Below are positions 24,892-36,912 of a DNA stretch of 64,000 nt, in pieces. How positions within the stretch are numbered: the stretch's first letter is position 1; each line of letters opens with the position of its first letter. This DNA is from Boswellia sacra (Eukaryota > Streptophyta > Magnoliopsida > Sapindales > Burseraceae): assembly GCA_013180625.2 (NCBI GenBank), contig SNVD02011028.1, positions 62,001-126,000 on the forward strand, given 5' to 3'. The position numbers and the translations under genes were made by a program. The notes beneath the pieces are model-generated. The model ran no database searches. It was not told where the DNA came from and saw nothing but the letters and a program-made list of their open reading frames with translations.

Positions 24892-25667
24892 TGTCATGCC
24901 CCGCACGACATGCGTACAGTTTTATGTCAAGCTTGCACCAAAGCACACCAAAGAATGGGATTTCAGGGAAGGTATTATAGTGATTTGGGATCCTCATGTC
25001 GAGAGGAATTTAAAGGTGTAAAAAATGAGCGTGGCGTTTCGGAAGGTTCCATAATGTTCCGAATCCTTCCGGAAGGTATGAGATGCATGCGGAAGACTCA
25101 AGAAGGCTCCGGAAGAATCTAGAAGGTGGCGAAAGATGATGGAAGGCCGCGGAACATTCCGGAAGCTTGGAAAAATATCTTGAGTCTAGGACATTCTAGG
25201 GATATCTAAGGTTGTCTAGTAAATGGTAGAGTTGTGTAGTGTTGTCTAGCAACTTGTGGATGTCTCCAGAATTACTTGGCCAACAAGCAAGCTTATAAAT
25301 ATCTAGGAAGGGTCTAGAATAGGAATGTTTTAAGTAAGTGGTTGGCCAATAGGGTTGTGAGATGTGGTGCAATGTTAGCCACATGTTGAGGAGGTGCTTG
25401 CCTATAAATAGGGGTGAGTCCTTATTTGTAAAGTAAGTCATGCAAAATCATGCTAATTTATACTAGACTCAAGTGTTCAAGAGTCTTGCAACTCTTGTAA
25501 ACTACCTTGTGTATAATGAATATTTCCTCACCCAAATCTCTCGTGTCCATGTTCTATTTCGCTTGAACCTCTCTTTTAGTGGTTTAAGGTTTACTCAGGT
25601 GCACTTTAGGTTGTGTTTGCACCTAAGGCCGCACGGTCTCCACTTGTAAAACAATAAAGCCGTGACA
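24892..25667 (+). mobile_element. Probable solo LTR, 776 bp
   Basis: Begins TGTCATGCCCCG and ends AAAGCCGTGACA, so the ends are inverted complements over the first five bases (TGTCA/TGACA). It is flanked by TAAT on both sides (24888-24891 and 25668-25671). A promoter-like CCTATAAATAGG is present near 25400, and a transcript-end-like region follows. The repeated element CCGGAAGG/TTCCGGAAG occurs several times at 25030-25170. The four-base target duplication is shorter than the usual five, so the family is uncertain. Confidence 0.6.
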
Positions 25668-25671
25668 TAAT

Positions 25672-27436
25672 GCTAGCTAGTTAGTAGTTTCTAAAATTTT
25701 ACTAAATTGGACCAGAAATTCACTTAGTGAGTTATAACAACTATACGGATTGTTGGTTCCCTGATATCGAAAATCCAAATATTTGTATAGTTGTCAGCTA
25801 GCAAAGGTATCCATCTGTAACCAATTATAAATAAAGAGATTCTTATCCCGTTACTTTTATTTTTTAATTTTTTATTCCTTTTTCTCTTTTCTGGTTAATT
25901 TTCTCAGTTTGATAGATAAATATATGGGATAACTTAATCTCTGGAACATTATTATTGCAGATTTCGGGCATGAAAGTTGCTATGTGGACATAAGGTTCTA
26001 GGCACTAGAGGATAAGCAAAAGTAACCTTAAGCAGCTCTGAGGGATCGCTGGCTGTTTTCTCTAGGAGAGACACTGGGAAAACATCAGCCTAATATCAAA
26101 ATAGCTGGTATTCCAATCATCTCTCGCCTTAAAATTATCTCAAATGATGCATCAATTGATTCGATACGAATACTATTACCTGTAGAGTTTTCAATTTGAT
26201 TAATAAAATTGAGTGTTGTAGCTGTATCATTTCTTCAAAACAGGTCCTAATTGGACATATATTGGCTAAATAAAATTGAAACCAACTTGTTTCCTACAAA
26301 TAGTTTCTCTATGAAATCATTTCATCAATCATTTAGGCTTGACTGAAACAAGTTTATGCTGTGTTACTTTATCTGAATTTGCATATTATTCTAGTAAAAT
26401 TTTATTTTTTTTGTTAGTAAAATTTTATTTGTATTTGTAAGAAGCTGTAGGTTAATTGATTTTGCAGGATTCATAATGGCCAAGATTACACATGGGCTGT
26501 ATTATGCGATATTGACAGTAAAGTGAGAATAGCTTCTTATATGTTTTTATATTATTGTGAGGAACATGTAGTTGAGTTTTGATTACCATTGGTTATCATG
26601 TGGCTAAGTGGTCGTGTCAGCTGAAATATTTAGTAGTTTTTGCCAGGAACTTCTTGTTAGGGTTAGTTTACATTGATTAGTCTGCTTCTGGTGTTTCTGA
26701 ATGGGTGCAGCACTGCCCTTCATTGGTGACAGTGAGATGCGGTTATGCTGTCTTCCCAAAAAATTTAAAAATAAAAATAAAAATTCAAGGTCAATTTCAT
26801 TTCATGGATTATAATTTGAGTCAATAAAATATTTAAATAACATAAAATGGTAACAAATAAAAACGTTTATAATGAATGAAAATTTTGGGAAATGCAATTG
26901 GAAATGATTTGCTTGATTTTGACAAACTTTTCTAGGCCATCTGGTTCAAGACTACTCACTCATTTGGCAAATACCGCGTTTGATACAAGTCACTGTCCGC
27001 CTTGTGAGAATAGATGGCAACTGGTTCCAAAGTTAGCTGCCAGTTGAAGGGAACTACATTTTTCTATAATACCAGAACAACGTCATTAATTAAATTTTCT
27101 TATTTAGTTGGATATCCATCCATTAAGCTCTGGTACTATCCTTTAAATCCCCCAAAAACAATCCTGATGCCTAAAATATATCTGCAAAATAAAATTAATC
27201 TTCAGCATTGAACGTGAAAAATTCGGTGAAGGGTGATTGGTGAAAGAATGTTTCTTCCGGGAATGAAATAAACTGTAAATATTTTTTTGAAAGAATACAG
27301 TCTGCTACCATATTGCCAAATAATTTTTCGGAGGCATTATTCTGTGAAAAGAAGATAGCTTTGAAGCAAGCAATATGATAACAATGGTTAATATTCACCC
27401 AAATCCTTGGCCGGCGGCCAGTTAAGAAGGAAATAT
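25672..27436. other. Intergenic sequence downstream of the carrier gene
   Basis: AT-rich, without a supported ORF. It includes the 3' flank of the minus-strand carrier gene. Confidence 0.5.
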
Positions 27437-28718
27437 TCACCCTAAACTGGACCTTGTCACTTCATACGCCAAGAAGCATGCTGCATTTGCAGGTACACTC
27501 CGGGCCATAGCTGGGCCGAAACCCTTGTACAAGCCTTTGACACCTTCCTGTCTTAGGATCTTTCTAAAAGCATCCATGGAGCCAGAGAACTTGGGATTTT
27601 TGTAATCATCTACCTGCATGACACTCTTGACAACATCCGTGGGGTAGACAGAGAACCAGAAAGAAGCTCCAGCCAAACCTCCAGCCACAATCAAAGAGCC
27701 TCTTCCCAACTGAGAAGTGTCTTGGCCTTGCCATGAACTGCTTCAGAGCTTCATAGACACCAAACATGGCTGCATTTCCAGGAACTTCCCGTGCCATTGT
27801 AGAAACCAAGCCCTTGAAGAGGCCTTTTACACCACCTTCCGATCTGAGAACATGCCTGGCCACATCCATTGGTCCGCTGTACTTCACTGCAATACTGGCC
27901 GCATCGGAACTCGCTAACGCACTTTGGGCTTGCAGCCTGTTTTCATACAAATACAAGCAATCAGTTAAAGCTAAACTATTATTCTGAGGATAGTCTGCAA
28001 TCTAAAATTTGATCAGGACCCTATTGTAGCACACAAATTAGTTCATACAAGTACCAGAGAAAACGAAGCAAAATTATTCAAATTCCAATGAAAGCTTACA
28101 ATGTGATTAAATTACAAAAAAGACTAATTTGTTTTATAACATTCTACATCCAGGACATTGAGATTTCCCCACGTGTATAAGACTACTAAAGCTAAGCTCC
28201 AAATGACAAAAATGTATGCCCCTTTAAAACAAGAAGAAGGTTGAGAGAGGTTGAAAAGAAAAAAGGACTAATCTTAATGCATGCATTCAGTGGGGCAAGC
28301 AAGAAAAGAAACAGCACAATAACAACCTGCATTTGATCAATTCAGTGGGGCAAGCAAGAAAAGAAACAGCAACTCCAGCCCCAGCCCCAGCAACAACCTG
28401 CTGGTTAACTGTAAGCGGGGCGCCAGGTTGAGACCTCAGCAATGCTTCCATTTGTCCACTCACCGTGAAGAGAAGGGCATTGAAAGCAGCTACAGTAGCA
28501 AGTGGAGCCCCCATACCTTTGTACAAACCCCTTGGACCTTCAGCAGCAATAGTTTGTCTAACAGCATCCATAGCACCAGTGTACTTGGGAGGTTGGCCTG
28601 GGAGCGGTGCAGGCTGACTTTGGAGCTTGACCTTTATGGTGTCAAATGGGTGGCCGCATATCAATTGTGCTGCCCCTCCAACAGTCCCAGAAATTAGACC
28701 CTTTGCTACATCGGCCAA
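27437..28718 (-). CDS. BOU: BOU-like mitochondrial carnitine/acylcarnitine-family carrier, damaged
   Basis: Two coding exons on the minus strand: 28718-28327 and 27936-27437, with a GT-AG intron 27937-28326 that splits an Arg codon in TELIKCR/LQAQ. The product matches the plant A BOUT DE SOUFFLE carrier along its whole length (about 297 aa). All three mitochondrial carrier signatures are present: PFDTIKVKLQ, PTELIKCRLQ and PTDVVKSVMQ. Such proteins sit in the inner mitochondrial membrane; plant BOU is linked to photorespiratory metabolism. Two defects are visible. The position of the family start Met is TTG (28716-28718), directly after a CAG that could be a splice acceptor. One surplus base near 27716-27724 shifts the frame between KQFMA and QDTSQLGRG. 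It is either a recent pseudogene or affected by sequence error. Confidence 0.82.
28286..28371. repeat. 31-bp direct duplication across the exon 1 end
   Basis: The 31-bp string starting TTCAGTGGGGCAAGC occurs at 28286-28316 and again at 28341-28371, separated by 24 bp that include the exon 1 splice donor. The right copy is exon sequence; the left copy lies in the intron and mimics it. Confidence 0.9.
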
Positions 28719-30213
28719 CTGTCAAATTAGCTTGGAACATGAATTCACATTATTCAGGGGATCAAACAGAAAGTATAAAGGAAAAGTAATGTCCCAGATT
28801 GTTAGTTTTAAAGCAAATAAGAACAGTTGAGATAGGAAACTCCAATTCCTCTTCTGGCACTAAATCAAGCAGTAAATCTAATTTCATGTCCACAAAGCTC
28901 TACTCTGTACTATTTTAATCTTTACTTCTCTCTGAAGAAGACCTAAAAAATGGAATGTACCAAATAAAATAACGTAGATTCAAGCCACCTACAACTCCAA
29001 GCACCGAGGAGGCCAAAACCTAAAACAAACAAAGCACAATCAACAGAAACTTTCTGCATAACTTAGGTATTTAGAACAAGTTTAAGCTTACAGAAATTAA
29101 TTAAACGCTCTACATTTACTCTGATTGCTTATAACAAAACAAGCAGTTCATGCTATCTTACCAAAAACCGCGGAGAATTGGTTTTGCAAATCAAAAACCA
29201 CCCGTATTTTGGGTCCCAAACAGCTGAAGCTGTAATACTTCCAGTTGTATCCATTTTATTCATGGAAGACAGATCAAATAACATAGTTATACTACTATTC
29301 TCCAATTAAGCAAATGTAAGTCCCAAAATTATGTCTTATAATGTTTTCAAATGATCTTCGTTTTGCATCATCATCTGGGGACTGGTCCTTTTACCCCAGA
29401 TGTTATTTAAAAGCACACATAACATTTATCTTCTCTTTCGAGGTATAATGCACAATCAGATCCCAATAACCAAAAGTACTCCTAGGGCAGTAATCCTCAA
29501 CTCAACCGCTCCTTTCCTAGTTACAGAGATAGTTTGACTAATCACATTTGTATCGCTCATCATTCTAAGCAAAATGAAGATCAAGGCTAAATTATCATCA
29601 CCTATGAATAACTTAAACTCAGCTCACTCAAACACAATCAACATCACTCACCATCACTCCACGGCTAATATGAAGTCTGAAAAATAAACTTCATTATTCA
29701 GCATAATAATACATAGCTTCAGAAACACTAAGTTAGGTTCATTAGGCTTGAGAATCACTATGATTGATACTCCTTCTCTAAAACGGCATTGTTTGTCATC
29801 AAACATAACTCAGTAGAACACATTAAGGAACTTTCATTGTGCAATAGACGGCAGCAAGTTGCAAAAACTGACAATTTGAAAATGAAGGAATTTGAAGGCC
29901 TTATACTTGTCTTGGCTATCTGCTTACAATCCAAATAAAACTGTCAAAAACAAGAAACTGCTAAGAGATTGATTCAACATCAAAATCCCATTACTTCTTG
30001 AATCTTTTACTTCTTCTTCAAACCACTTTGAAGAGACTTCTGAACACCAAATCCCAAAATGAAAACTAAGTTTGACGAAGGCATATCCAAGGAAAAATTT
30101 TCCCTTTCTAGCTTTCCATTCTTTCTATCTACTATTTTCCTTGCCAAACAACAGAAGAACCCTTCTATTAAAAATAAAAGAGCAAACACATCTACTTTTC
30201 AATAAAGCTAATA
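28719..30213. other. Upstream region of the carrier gene and flank of MULE relic
   Basis: No coding exon could be assigned. A 5' leader exon of the carrier gene may lie here, because TTTGACAG just before 28718 resembles an acceptor, but no donor with a start codon was identified. Confidence 0.4.
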
Positions 30214-31490
30214 TTACATGGAAGTGCAAACGCAAATTTCCTGATGATTGTGCCTGGAACTTCCACACCGCCCGCAATTTTGAGACGAGCTAGACTCACC
30301 GACAGAAGATATTCAGTTCCTCTGAGGACGACAGGCTGGTCTCCTCATGACTGGTGATAGAACCACTCTGCTGCGTAATTCCTCAGGAACCATCCAATCC
30401 TCACTAACTCCAACAGGAACAACTGACAGAGCATATGCATGTAGTAATATTTCAGTTGTATACCAATGGACACAATAATCATGGCACGTCAGTAGGTTCA
30501 TACGTTTGCAAACAGCTAATACATGTGCACAAGGAAGCTGGTCAAGATCAAACACCTTGCACGTGCATGTCCGAGCGTGCATGTCAATGACGTTGACACA
30601 GTCGTTACCCCTCACCTCGTACATAGTAAGAGAGATACCACTAACCTTCATACATTCGCCCTCCTTTAAACGTTCCTCCATCAACTTGTTAGCCCACGAC
30701 AGGAGATGTAATTCTGAGTTAGCAAATAACTCTCGACGCTCGTAGAACCATTACTGCAAGTTCGCGTGGTAATAATCTGCTAGCAATATAACCGGAAGGA
30801 ATCACGCATGCCGCAAGTAGCTCATCGACTCATCTATATTTGTTGTCATGATGTTGTACTGTCGGTCATGAAACTGTGAATATGCCCATTTATAGACTCC
30901 AATCTCTCGAAGATAAATTACTGCTGCAGACATATACGATTCAATTTGTCGCATATGATAGTTGAAATCAGCACAGTGATATATCCTTGTAGCTCGGGAG
31001 TATATATCCAACAAAGTCTTGTCCTTGAATATGGCCTTCAAGTTACCCTTCAAATAATGAATGCACAATCTATGCAGTGCATGAGGAAAAACTTCTACAA
31101 TAGCTCGTTCAATGCTACGATGACGGTCAGAAATAAAAACAAGATCTTGGATATTTCATACTAGATGATCACGCAACTATCTCATGAACCAGTTCCACAA
31201 GTCATCATTGTCAGAATACCCTACTCCAAATGCCAATGGATATATTTGTTTATTTCCATCCATACAAAAACACAACAACATTGTACCTCTATATTTTTCC
31301 TTCAGAAAAGATCCATCAACTGCGATAACTGGCCTAATTGACGATGTAAATCCAGCAATAGAGGCCCCCATACTCATGAAAAAGTATTTGAAATAGTTGT
31401 TGTCATCAGTTTCTAAAGTCATTCTGGTCCCCGGGTTTGCTTTCTCAATCATGTGTATGTACTGAGGGAGTAGTGTGAATGATTCCTTAT
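30214..31490 (-). pseudogene. MULE (MuDR-type) transposase, C-terminal half, decayed
   Basis: In reading order this half starts at 31490 with a segment like ESFTLLPQY. It continues with the MULE catalytic core: AVDGSFLKEKYRG carries the first Asp, and LVFISDRHRSI the second. Next is the YKWAYSQF segment, and then a SWIM zinc finger (CTCKVFDLDQLPCAH) near 30540-30590. A C-terminal tail with a CX2C knuckle reaches a stop at 30214-30216. All pieces lie in one frame but are interrupted by at least five stop codons, several where CGA or CAG is expected. The other half is at 40163-41487; a Copia insertion separates them. Confidence 0.85.
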
Positions 31491-33296
31491 TGTTGACCCA
31501 GGTATGGCAACCCAAGAGGGGGGGTGAATTGGGTTTTTATTTATCAAAACGGATTTAGAAAACTTTTCTTGAAAGATCAAAATTAGTTCACTCTTTCTTT
31601 GAAAATAAAGGTGAAAAAGATGAAATTAGAATTTATCAAAGATGCAATCAGAAGAATAATAATGATGAACAATCACAAGTGCAAGTAAATGTAAAGAGGA
31701 AAGGGATAGAGAGAGTGCAAACTCAATTTACGTGGTTCGGAAAACCTTGCCTACGTCCACAGGCTCCTAGCTCCACGAGCTAAGCTTTCCACTAAGTTGT
31801 AGAAATCTTTACAACTTGCTTGATGAACAACCTCACCAAGACTTTTTCTTCCAACTCTTGATAACACCACACCAAGAGTTCTTCTTGATGAACAACCTCA
31901 CCAAGGCAACTTCCTTCAACCCTTGATAACACCACACCAAGAGTTCTTCTTGATGAACAACCTCACCAAGGCAACTTCCTTCAACCCTTGATAACACCAC
32001 ACCAAGAGTTCTTCTTGATGAACAACCTCACCAAGGCAACTTCCTTCAACTCTTGATAACACACAACAAGAGTTCTCTCAAGGATAACTATTATCCTTTA
32101 CAAGAATATCTCACTCTCACCACAATATAAGAACAAAGATAATTTTTACAATAAAAGTATAACTCTCTTCAAAAAGTAGATAAATAATATAAAAGCTCTC
32201 TAGACTTGATATTTCTCTTGCTTTTTGCTTGATAAAATGCTTCTCTTGCACTTGTTGAATGCATGGGAGAATGGCTCCTTTTATAGGCAAATGAGATGAA
32301 TTTAATCAAGTGAAGACACCAACTCCAAATTTTCTGCCCACCATAAAAACTGTAATCTTGTCTTCCATTTTTGTCAATGTTTCGTTTGAAATTTGAAAAT
32401 CTGAAAAACATAAAAGATTTGCAAATTTGAATAAGCTTTCCAACGCATCAAGAATCAAGTCATTTGGATATCTGTAGCTCATGATATGGCCAAAAAACCA
32501 TTCGGTGCTCATGTGACTTGATTTTTCTTTCTTGTGTCAGTCTACCAAATTGAATGATAATTATGTTAGCCTTCCGTTTGAAATTTGAATTTCTTCAAAA
32601 CATGAAAGATCTGGATATTTGAATAAGCTTTTCAAAACATTAAGAATCAAAGTATTTTGATATCTCTATCTTAATATATGGCCAAAACACCATTCGGTAC
32701 TCATGTGAGTTGATTTTTCTTCTCTGTGTCAGTCCACCGAATTGCATGTCAATTATGTCAGCCTTCCATTTGAAATTTGAATTTCTTCAAAACATATGAA
32801 ATGTGCCTCATAAAGTCCTATTTCCAATTCCATAAGAATCAAGTCATTTTGATTTTTCTATCTCAAGATATGTCCAAAGGAGTATTCGGTGCTCATGTCA
32901 GCTACTTCCATTTATCTTTCAATTTGCATGATGATTTGGACAACCTTGTACTTGAAATTTGAATTTCTTTAAAACATATGAAATGTTATAAATTGAGTAA
33001 GCTTTCCAAAGGCTCAAAAATCACGTCATTTGGATATTTGTAGAGATATATATGACCAATTGATTGAACATTACTCATGTGTCACATTCCTTGAGTCAAT
33101 CCTTGTTCTTAAACTTTGGTGCCTTTAACATGTAGTCTTCTCCTTAGCTTCAACACTTCATTTTAATAAGCCTCTTCTTGATTTTAAAATTATTTCAATG
33201 ATCTTACTCTTGCACATAAATAAACATGTTAGTAAATCTCAATTAATCAATGTGTATTGTTATCATCAAAATTATCATGTAGCCTTAGGGCTAACA
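31491..33296 (-). repeat. 3' LTR of near full-length Copia element
   Basis: Same ends as the LTRs at 8881 and 13123 (TGTTGACCC...GGCTAACA on the plus strand), with four copies of the 65-bp repeat (about 31815-32076). It differs from its partner LTR at a few percent of sites by eye. Confidence 0.92.
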
Positions 33297-33505
33297 ATCT
33301 CCCCCTTTTTGATGATGACAAACCATTGATTGCTTTAAAATATAATCTAAAATCAAGAATGAAAATAAAATCAACAATAAGCAAAAAGAATGTTACTTGT
33401 TATGAATATAAGCAATCCAACTATTTCTCCCCCTTTTGTTATCATCAAAAAAAATGTAATCAAATTAACTACTCCCCCTAAATATATTCTCCCCCTTAAC
33501 ATATG
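33297..33505 (-). other. Polypurine tract region with repeated PPT modules
   Basis: On the minus strand AAAAAGGGGGAGATT abuts the 3' LTR. Further GGGGGAG blocks occur near 33427-33436, 33472-33479 and 33490-33496, two of them beside a TGATGATAAC-like phrase. Multiple purine modules ahead of the 3' LTR are a known Sirevirus trait. Confidence 0.75.
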
Positions 33506-33524
33506 CTATCATATTAAAGCAAAA

Positions 33525-35006
33525 TTAAGACATATCCAACATGCCTAATTCTCTTCTAATTATGCTAAATCTATCTTGATTAAGGGGTTTAGTAAATATA
33601 TCGGCTAATTGTTTATCGGTGGGAACAAATTCTAAAGAAATATTACCTTTTTGCACATGATCTCTAATAAAATGATGTCTAATCTCTATATGCTTAGTCC
33701 TACTGTGTTGTATGGGATTTTTTGAAATGTTGATGGCACTTGTATTATCACATTTGATGGGAATATGATCAAATACCACACCATAATCTTTTAAAATTTG
33801 TTTCATCCAAAGAGATTGTGCACAACAACTTCCTACTGTAATATACTCAGCTTCTGCGGTTGATAAGGCAACAGAATTTTGTTTTCTACTAAACCATGAG
33901 ACTAATGCATGTCCTAGAAAATGGCAAGAGCCACTAGTGCTCTTTCTATCAAGAAGACTTCCAGCAAAGTCCGCATCGGAATAACTAATTAGATCAAAAT
34001 TATCACACTTAGGATACCAAAGACCTAGATTTATGGTTCCAAGAAGATATCTAAATATCCTTTTGACAGCTTTAAGGTGAGATTCCTTTGGACAAGATTG
34101 AAATCTAGCACACATACACACACTAAACATAATATCAGGTCTACTAGCAGTTAAATACAAAAGAGAGCCAATCATACCTCGATATTTTGTTACCTCAACA
34201 TCTTTTCCTTTCTCATCTTTGTCAAGCTTGGTTAATGTACCCATAGGTGTGTTATATGTCCTTGAATTATCCATGCCAAACTTCTTGAGAAGATCTCTTG
34301 TGTATTTAGCTTGATTAATGAAGATCCCATCTATTGATTGCTTGATTTGAAGTCCAAGGAAGAAATTTAATTCTCCCATTAAGCTCATTTCAAATTCTTG
34401 TTGCATGCACTTAGAAAATTCCTCACACATAGAGACATTAGTAGCACCAAATATAATATCATCAACATAGATTTGAACAATTAATAAATCATCATTTTTT
34501 GGTTTAACAAAAAGAGTAGTATCAACTTTTTTTATTTCGAAATCATTATCAATGAGAAATTTGCTCAATCTATCATACCATGCTCTTGGTGCTTGTTTCA
34601 AGCCATAAAGTACCTTTTTGAGTTTGAAAACATGGTTTAGAAAATCATGATTTTGAAAACCAAGAGGTTGCTCTACATATACTTCCTTCATAATATAACC
34701 ATTTAAAAATGCACTTTTGACATCCATTTGATATAATGTAAAATTTTTATAACATGCAAATGCACACAACATTCTAATTGATTCTAATCTAGTAACCGGT
34801 GCAAAGGTTTCCTCATAATCAATACCTTTTTCTTGATTGTATCCTTGAACAACAAGTCTAGCTTTGTTTCTAATAATGGTGCCATTTTCATCTACTTTAT
34901 TTCTAAAAATCCATTTAGTGCCTATAATAGAATGATTTTTGGGTCTAGGGACTAATTCCCAAACTTGATTTCTCTCAAATTGATTCAATTCTTCTTGCAT
35001 AGCCAA
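33525..35006 (-). pseudogene. Copia reverse transcriptase and RNase H
   Basis: A 493-codon open stretch. RT begins with the conserved WELVPRP and GTKWIFRNK segments, followed by MDVKSAFLNG (first catalytic Asp) and IYVDDIIFG (YVDD catalytic pair). RNase H follows with SDADFAGS, STAEAEY and the KHIEIRHHFIRD tail. It would convert element RNA to DNA. It is separated from the integrase frame only by a TAG at 35007-35009, where the other element has a Trp codon (TGG), so this half is intact but no longer translated as part of the polyprotein. Confidence 0.9.
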
Positions 35007-35009
35007 AAT

Positions 35010-36389
35010 CTAACTTTCGTCATTTTCGGCTTCTTTAAAAGATTTTGGTTCAAATTGAGAGACAAAAGCAAAATGATTACAAAAGTTCTTAAAAGAAGAT
35101 CTAGTTTTCATACCTTGTGATGGTTCACCAATAATGAGATCTTTAGGGTGAGCTTTTGCATACCTCCATTCCTTTGGTAATTCTTGGGAAGAATCATTTA
35201 CTTCCTCAAGCTTTTCTTGTTGAAGTTGTAATTCATCTTGGCTCGTTTCATCAAGCCTTGATTCCTTGATTTGCCTTTCTACCTCAACAATATCATCATC
35301 TAAATTCTTTGAAGAAATAACATTAGTTTCATCAAATTCAACATGCATAGATTCTTCAATAGTAAGAGTCTTTTTGTTAAAAACTCTATATGCTTTACTA
35401 TGGTTGGAGTAGCCAACAAAAATTCCAACATCGGCTTTTGCATCAAATTTTTCAAGGTTATCCTTGGTGTTTAAAATAAAACATTTACATCCAAAAACTT
35501 TAAAAAATCCAATGTTGGGTTTTCTTCCTTTCCAAAGTTCATAAGGAGTTTTCTTTATTAAAGCTCTAATATGGACTCTATTGATTATAAAGCATGCGGT
35601 ATTAACGGCTTCGGCCCAAAAATATTTTGGCAAATTATTTTCAAGTAACATGGTCCTAGCCATTTCTTGGATAGCCCTATTTTTCCTTTCAACAACACCA
35701 TTTTGTTGTGGAGTTCTAGGTGAGGAAAAATTATACTCAAAACCATTTTCATCACAAAGATTTTCAAATGCAACATTGTCTACTTCACCACCATGATCAC
35801 TCCTAATGGACACAATAGAATATCCTTTTTGATTTTGGACTCTTTTTGCAAATTTTGAAAAAGCTTGTATGGCCTCATTTTTAGTTTTCAAGAATAATAC
35901 CCAAGTGAATCTTGAATAATCATCCACAATAACAAAAACATAATACTTTCCACCAAGGCTTTGAGTTCTTGATGGTCCAAATAAATCCAAATGAAGTAAT
36001 TGTAGAGGTTTATTTGTTGAAATAAATTTCTTTTGTTTAAAAGAAGTTCTCACTTGTTTTCCAAATTGACAAGCATCACAAATCTTATCCTTTTCAAATT
36101 TTATTTTTGGAAGACCATCAACTAAATCATTTTTAGAAATTTTTGAAATTGTGTCCATGCTAGCATGACCTAACCTTCTATGCCATAACCAAGCATCATG
36201 ATTAACAATGAAACAATTTTCTACATGATCATTAACATCAATATCAATTGTATAAATATTACCACATCTATTACCAACAAATAATGTCTTATTGTTACTA
36301 ACATCCTTAATCACACATCTATTAGGCTCAAAAGTAACAAAATATCCCTTATCACACAATTGACTAATGCTAATCAAATCATGTTTCAA
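35010..36389 (-). pseudogene. Copia GAG-pre-integrase and integrase
   Basis: A 459-codon open stretch. It has a GAG-pre-integrase zinc motif (WHRRLGHAS ... CDACQFGKQ). The integrase core follows, with catalytic residues in LHLDLFGPS (Asp), IRSDHGGEV (Asp) and QQNGVVERKNR (Glu). An acidic linker leads into RT. It inserts the cDNA copy into the genome. The upstream join to protease is broken by one missing base near 36395. Confidence 0.9.
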
Positions 36390-36887
36390 ACCATAACAAG
36401 CAAAATATTTTCAATAATAAGTGAAGAAGGGTTACCAATATCACCATGTTCGATTACCCTTCCTTTGGCATTATCACCAAAGGTCATATATCCTCCTTTC
36501 TTCATGATTAATATTAAGAACTTGGAGGCATCTCCGGTCATATGCCTTGAGCATCCACTTTCTAAGTACCACTTGTGTTTGCCACTCATTTTTTCTACAA
36601 TCAACATTAAAAGAGTGACTTTTTGGTACCCAAATGTTCTTGGGTCCTTGGGGGTTAGTTATGGTACTTTTTGGAACCCATATTGGTTTCAAATTAGGAT
36701 TTCTCCTAATATAACAAGAATGTACTTTGTGTCCTTTTCTTTCACAATAAGTACATGAATGATTAGGATTATTCCTAGAAGATGCATGAACAAAATAGTT
36801 TTTAAAATACTTTTGATTTTTGTGAGTTTTATATCCTAACCCTCTTTTATCAAAAACGCACCTTTGGTTTTGTAACATAGAATTCAA
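36386..36887 (-). pseudogene. Copia gag C-terminus and protease, frameshifted
   Basis: Two overlapping frames. The first carries the second zinc knuckle (CTYCERKGHKVHSC). The second carries the aspartic protease active site region (WYLESGCSRHMTG), in which the usual DSG triad reads ESG. One surplus A in an A-run near 36593 causes the frame change. The ESG variant may reduce protease activity. Confidence 0.82.
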
Positions 36888-36912
36888 ATTTTTTGTGCTT
36901 TTTGTAAAACTA

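Noticed and set aside
24802..25122. 106-codon ORF on the plus strand
   Set aside because: It starts in flanking DNA and runs into the solo LTR; no domain is recognised.
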